Shown here in pieces: positions 6,793 to 8,539 of a DNA stretch of 8,539 nucleotides (its first letter is position 1; the number at the start of each line of letters is the position of its first letter). The position numbers and the translations under genes are program-made. Origin of the DNA: Bacteroidales bacterium (GTDB lineage: Bacteria; Bacteroidota; Bacteroidia; Bacteroidales; UBA932); the NCBI GenBank assembly GCA_012513425.1, contig JAAZCF010000044.1, forward strand, positions 1 through 8,539, given 5' to 3'. The notes below the pieces were generated by a model, which saw nothing but the letters and a program-made list of their open reading frames with translations, did no database searches and had not been told where the DNA came from.

Positions 6793-8277
6793 ATGATCAA
6801 AAAAGTTAATTTTGAGGATACTACCATTTGCGCATGTGCCACTGGAAATAACATATCCGCTATTTCTGTCATACGCATTAGTGGACCTGATGATATATCA
6901 ATTGTAGCAAAGATATTCAAGCCCAAAAAAGATATTCCACTCTCGGAAGTTCCGGGATATACAGTTCTTTATGGAATCATTCCAAAAAGGAATGGCGTCC
7001 GCTTGGATGATGTGATAGTCACTTTTTATCGAGCACCCCATTCATATACAGGAGAAGATTCTGCAGAAATCTCTTGCCATGGCTCTCCGTATATTGTCAG
7101 CGAGATTATTTCAATGCTCATTGACAATGGTGCTGTCTATGCTCAAGGCGGTGATTTTACCAAAAGGGCTTTCTTAAATGGTAAAATGGACCTTGTTCAG
7201 GCAGAGGCTGTTGGAGATCTTATATTAAGCGAAACTGAGGCTGCTCATGATGTAGCTATGAGACAGATGAGAGGTGCTTTTTCAAAAGAACTATCTCAAA
7301 TGAGAGAAAAGCTGCTGAAGATAGTATCTCTCCTTGAGCTAGAGCTCGACTTTAGTGAAGAAGAAGTAGAATTCACAGATCGAAAAGAGCTTCGAGAATT
7401 ACTCGAAAACTCTTGTGAGCACATCAATGAATTAATATCAAGCTTTAAAGTAGGTAATGCCATTAAAAATGGTGTTCCTGTGGCAATTGTAGGCTCTACC
7501 AACACAGGTAAAAGCACCCTTCTCAACGCCTTGGTCGGCGAAGACAGAGCCATCGTCTCACCACATGCCGGCACAACAAGAGACACCATTGAAGATGTGA
7601 TTAATCTCGAAGGCGTTCTGTTCCGCTTCATAGATACAGCAGGCATCAGATCAACTCTGGAAGCCATAGAAATCATTGGTATAGAACGCACTTTTTATAA
7701 AATCAAACAGGCCCAGATAGTGCTGCTTATGCTTGACGGCACTCGCAAAGAAGAGTTTAAAGAGTCATTGAATGCTTTAAGTAGAAAAATAAATAGTGAA
7801 GAGCAAACTCTTATAATCCTGATAAATAAGTGCGATCAACACGCAATACTCCCTGCATCAGAAACTGACGATGCTGTCATTGGTAATATTGAATCAATCT
7901 TCAATGCCACCGATTTGATTGAAGAAGTTCGCACACTAAGTTCAGTAATAAACCTCTACCCTTCTGCCATCCTTCCAATATCTGCCCGCCAAGGCCTGGG
8001 CTTGGATGCCCTCAGAAGTACATTAGTAGAGAGCCAAAAGAATATGCAGTCAGCAGGCGAAATGGTCCTTGTCAACAACATGCGCCACTATTCCGCACTA
8101 AAAGACGCCTTCAATGCCCTCCTGCGAGCCAACATAGCCCTTGGAGAACAAGTACCAACCGACCTTGTCGCCCAAGACATACGCGAAGCCCTCTACTCCA
8201 TCGGCACCATAGTTGGAGAAATCTCTACCGACGAAGTCCTAGGCAACATCTTCAAAAACTTCTGCATCGGCAAGTAA
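6793..8277 (+). CDS. mnmE: MnmE tRNA wobble-uridine modification GTPase
   Basis: MnmE works with MnmG to place (carboxymethyl)aminomethyl groups on U34 of certain tRNAs, using a folate one-carbon unit and GTP hydrolysis. The 494 residues show the full layout. The N-terminal folate-binding domain (1-120) has TICACATG, YRAPHSYTGEDSAEISCHGS. A helical domain includes GDFTKRAFLNGKMDLVQAEAV. The GTPase domain carries G1 GSTNTGKST (234-242), G2 TTRD (261-264), G3 DTAG (281-284) and G4 NKCD (345-348), with Glu293 aligning to the catalytic Glu282 of E. coli. The C-terminus is CIGK, containing the essential Cys491. G1 has TNT where many homologues have PNV or PNA. The gene closes the operon and is followed by a terminator. 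Third-position base use changes strongly along the gene, from T-rich at the 5' end to C-rich at the 3' end. Confidence 0.98.
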   Translation: MIKKVNFEDTTICACATGNNISAISVIRISGPDDISIVAKIFKPKKDIPLSEVPGYTVLYGIIPKRNGVRLDDVIVTFYRAPHSYTGEDSAEISCHGSPYIVSEIISMLIDNGAVYAQGGDFTKRAFLNGKMDLVQAEAVGDLILSETEAAHDVAMRQMRGAFSKELSQMREKLLKIVSLLELELDFSEEEVEFTDRKELRELLENSCEHINELISSFKVGNAIKNGVPVAIVGSTNTGKSTLLNALVGEDRAIVSPHAGTTRDTIEDVINLEGVLFRFIDTAGIRSTLEAIEIIGIERTFYKIKQAQIVLLMLDGTRKEEFKESLNALSRKINSEEQTLIILINKCDQHAILPASETDDAVIGNIESIFNATDLIEEVRTLSSVINLYPSAILPISARQGLGLDALRSTLVESQKNMQSAGEMVLVNNMRHYSALKDAFNALLRANIALGEQVPTDLVAQDIREALYSIGTIVGEISTDEVLGNIFKNFCIGK

Positions 8278-8316
8278 CTCATATCCAACAACTTAAAACA
8301 TTTTAAAATAACTACG

Positions 8317-8350
8317 AATAACCTGCTCATAATGAGTGGGTTATTTTTTT
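8317..8350 (+). terminator. Intrinsic terminator of the rarA-mnmE operon
   Basis: Bases 8317-8329 pair with 8333-8345 over 13 positions, with two adjacent G-U pairs and no bulge, around the three-base loop TAA. Seven T residues (8344-8350) overlap the end of the stem and complete the signal. It lies 40 bases after the mnmE stop. The reverse strand lacks a T tract at the matching place, so it should act only on plus-strand transcripts. Confidence 0.93.
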
Positions 8351-8368
8351 AACACTTCATAATTGGTA

Positions 8369-8400
8369 TTTGTTGGAACAAAAGTTTCAGCTTATTTTTG
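8369..8400 (+). promoter_or_regulatory. Bacteroides-type promoter pointing out of the right edge
   Basis: TTTG (8369-8372), exactly 20 bases, then TATTTTTG (8393-8400) is a full match to the Bacteroides consensus TTTG / TAnnTTTG, with the same spacing as the btuB promoter in this window. It begins 18 bases after the terminator, so it likely starts a new rightward transcript near 8405-8408. No coding region follows before the window ends. Confidence 0.6.
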
Positions 8401-8468
8401 GCCCAAGTTTCATTCCTCTCGCTCAAATACGAGCAACAGCTAAGAGAAAATTGTGATAGAAGGAACAA

Positions 8469-8539
8469 GTGAGACGCTGTGAGAATCACAACTCTGCGCC
8501 ATTTGTAATTCACGGCACAAGCGTGAGACGCTGTGAGAC
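8469..8539 (+). repeat. Direct repeat built on the 10-base unit GTGAGACGCT
   Basis: GTGAGACGCTGTGAGA occurs at 8469-8484 and again, identically, at 8523-8538, a 54-base step. Each copy is one full unit GTGAGACGCT plus the first six bases of a second unit; the right copy continues with C, still in register, at the last base of the window. The 38 bases between contain a small hairpin, TGTGA-GAA-TCACA at 8478-8490, which overlaps the first copy. No coding region covers this stretch. It may be the start of a tandem array or an interspersed repeat; two copies cannot decide. Confidence 0.6.

Noticed and set aside
7296..7691. A 131-codon open frame on the minus strand within mnmE, and similar shorter ones within the other genes.
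   Set aside because: They lie wholly opposite conserved coding sequence, encode serine- or low-complexity-rich peptides without recognisable motifs, and have no promoter or start context.
8317..8350. A bidirectional terminator serving a leftward gene from beyond the right edge.
   Set aside because: On the minus strand the hairpin is followed by CGTAGT rather than a T tract, so only plus-strand termination is supported.
8469..8539. A CRISPR array at the right edge.
   Set aside because: The identical part is only 16 bases with an internal 10-base period, only two copies are seen, and no cas gene is present; this does not fit normal repeats of 28-47 bases.

Overview
The window looks like chromosome from a Bacteroidota bacterium, probably of the order Bacteroidales. 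The evidence is a BtuB receptor paired with a BtuG-type beta-propeller lipoprotein, A/T-rich translation starts without clear Shine-Dalgarno sequences, and promoter elements of the Bacteroides type (TTTG, 20 bases, TAnnTTTG). The order is an inference from family knowledge; genus cannot be read from this window.

Left part (1-2901, minus strand): a vitamin B12 uptake unit, read leftwards. A strong Bacteroides-type promoter (2894-2925) starts a transcript that opens almost at once with a cobalamin riboswitch (about 2711-2885). It then encodes a BtuB-like TonB-dependent outer-membrane receptor (654-2657) and, two bases later, a BtuG-like surface lipoprotein (1-651, cut by the window edge). The leader between aptamer and btuB holds a near copy of the 5' strand of riboswitch stem P1, which suggests a strand-exchange switch. 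The 325-base gap between btuB and rarA holds the riboswitch, this leader and the two divergent promoters.

Right part (2983-8350, plus strand): a compact four-gene operon. It contains rarA (AAA+ ATPase acting at stalled replication forks), an exported serine hydrolase of the class C beta-lactamase fold, rlmD (23S rRNA m5U methyltransferase with an Fe-S cluster) and mnmE (tRNA wobble-uridine GTPase). Junctions are 1 base, an 8-base overlap and 1 base, and a 13-bp intrinsic terminator follows mnmE. Three genes serve genome and RNA maintenance; the exported hydrolase is the odd one out.

Right edge (8351-8539): no gene seen. A good Bacteroides-type promoter (8369-8400) points out of the window, followed by a leader with small hairpins and a 16-base direct repeat built on a 10-base unit that reaches the last base. 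No convincing new multi-gene system is visible. The items most worth a second look are the riboswitch expression platform, the promoter-plus-repeat leader at the right edge, and the strong codon-usage shift inside mnmE.
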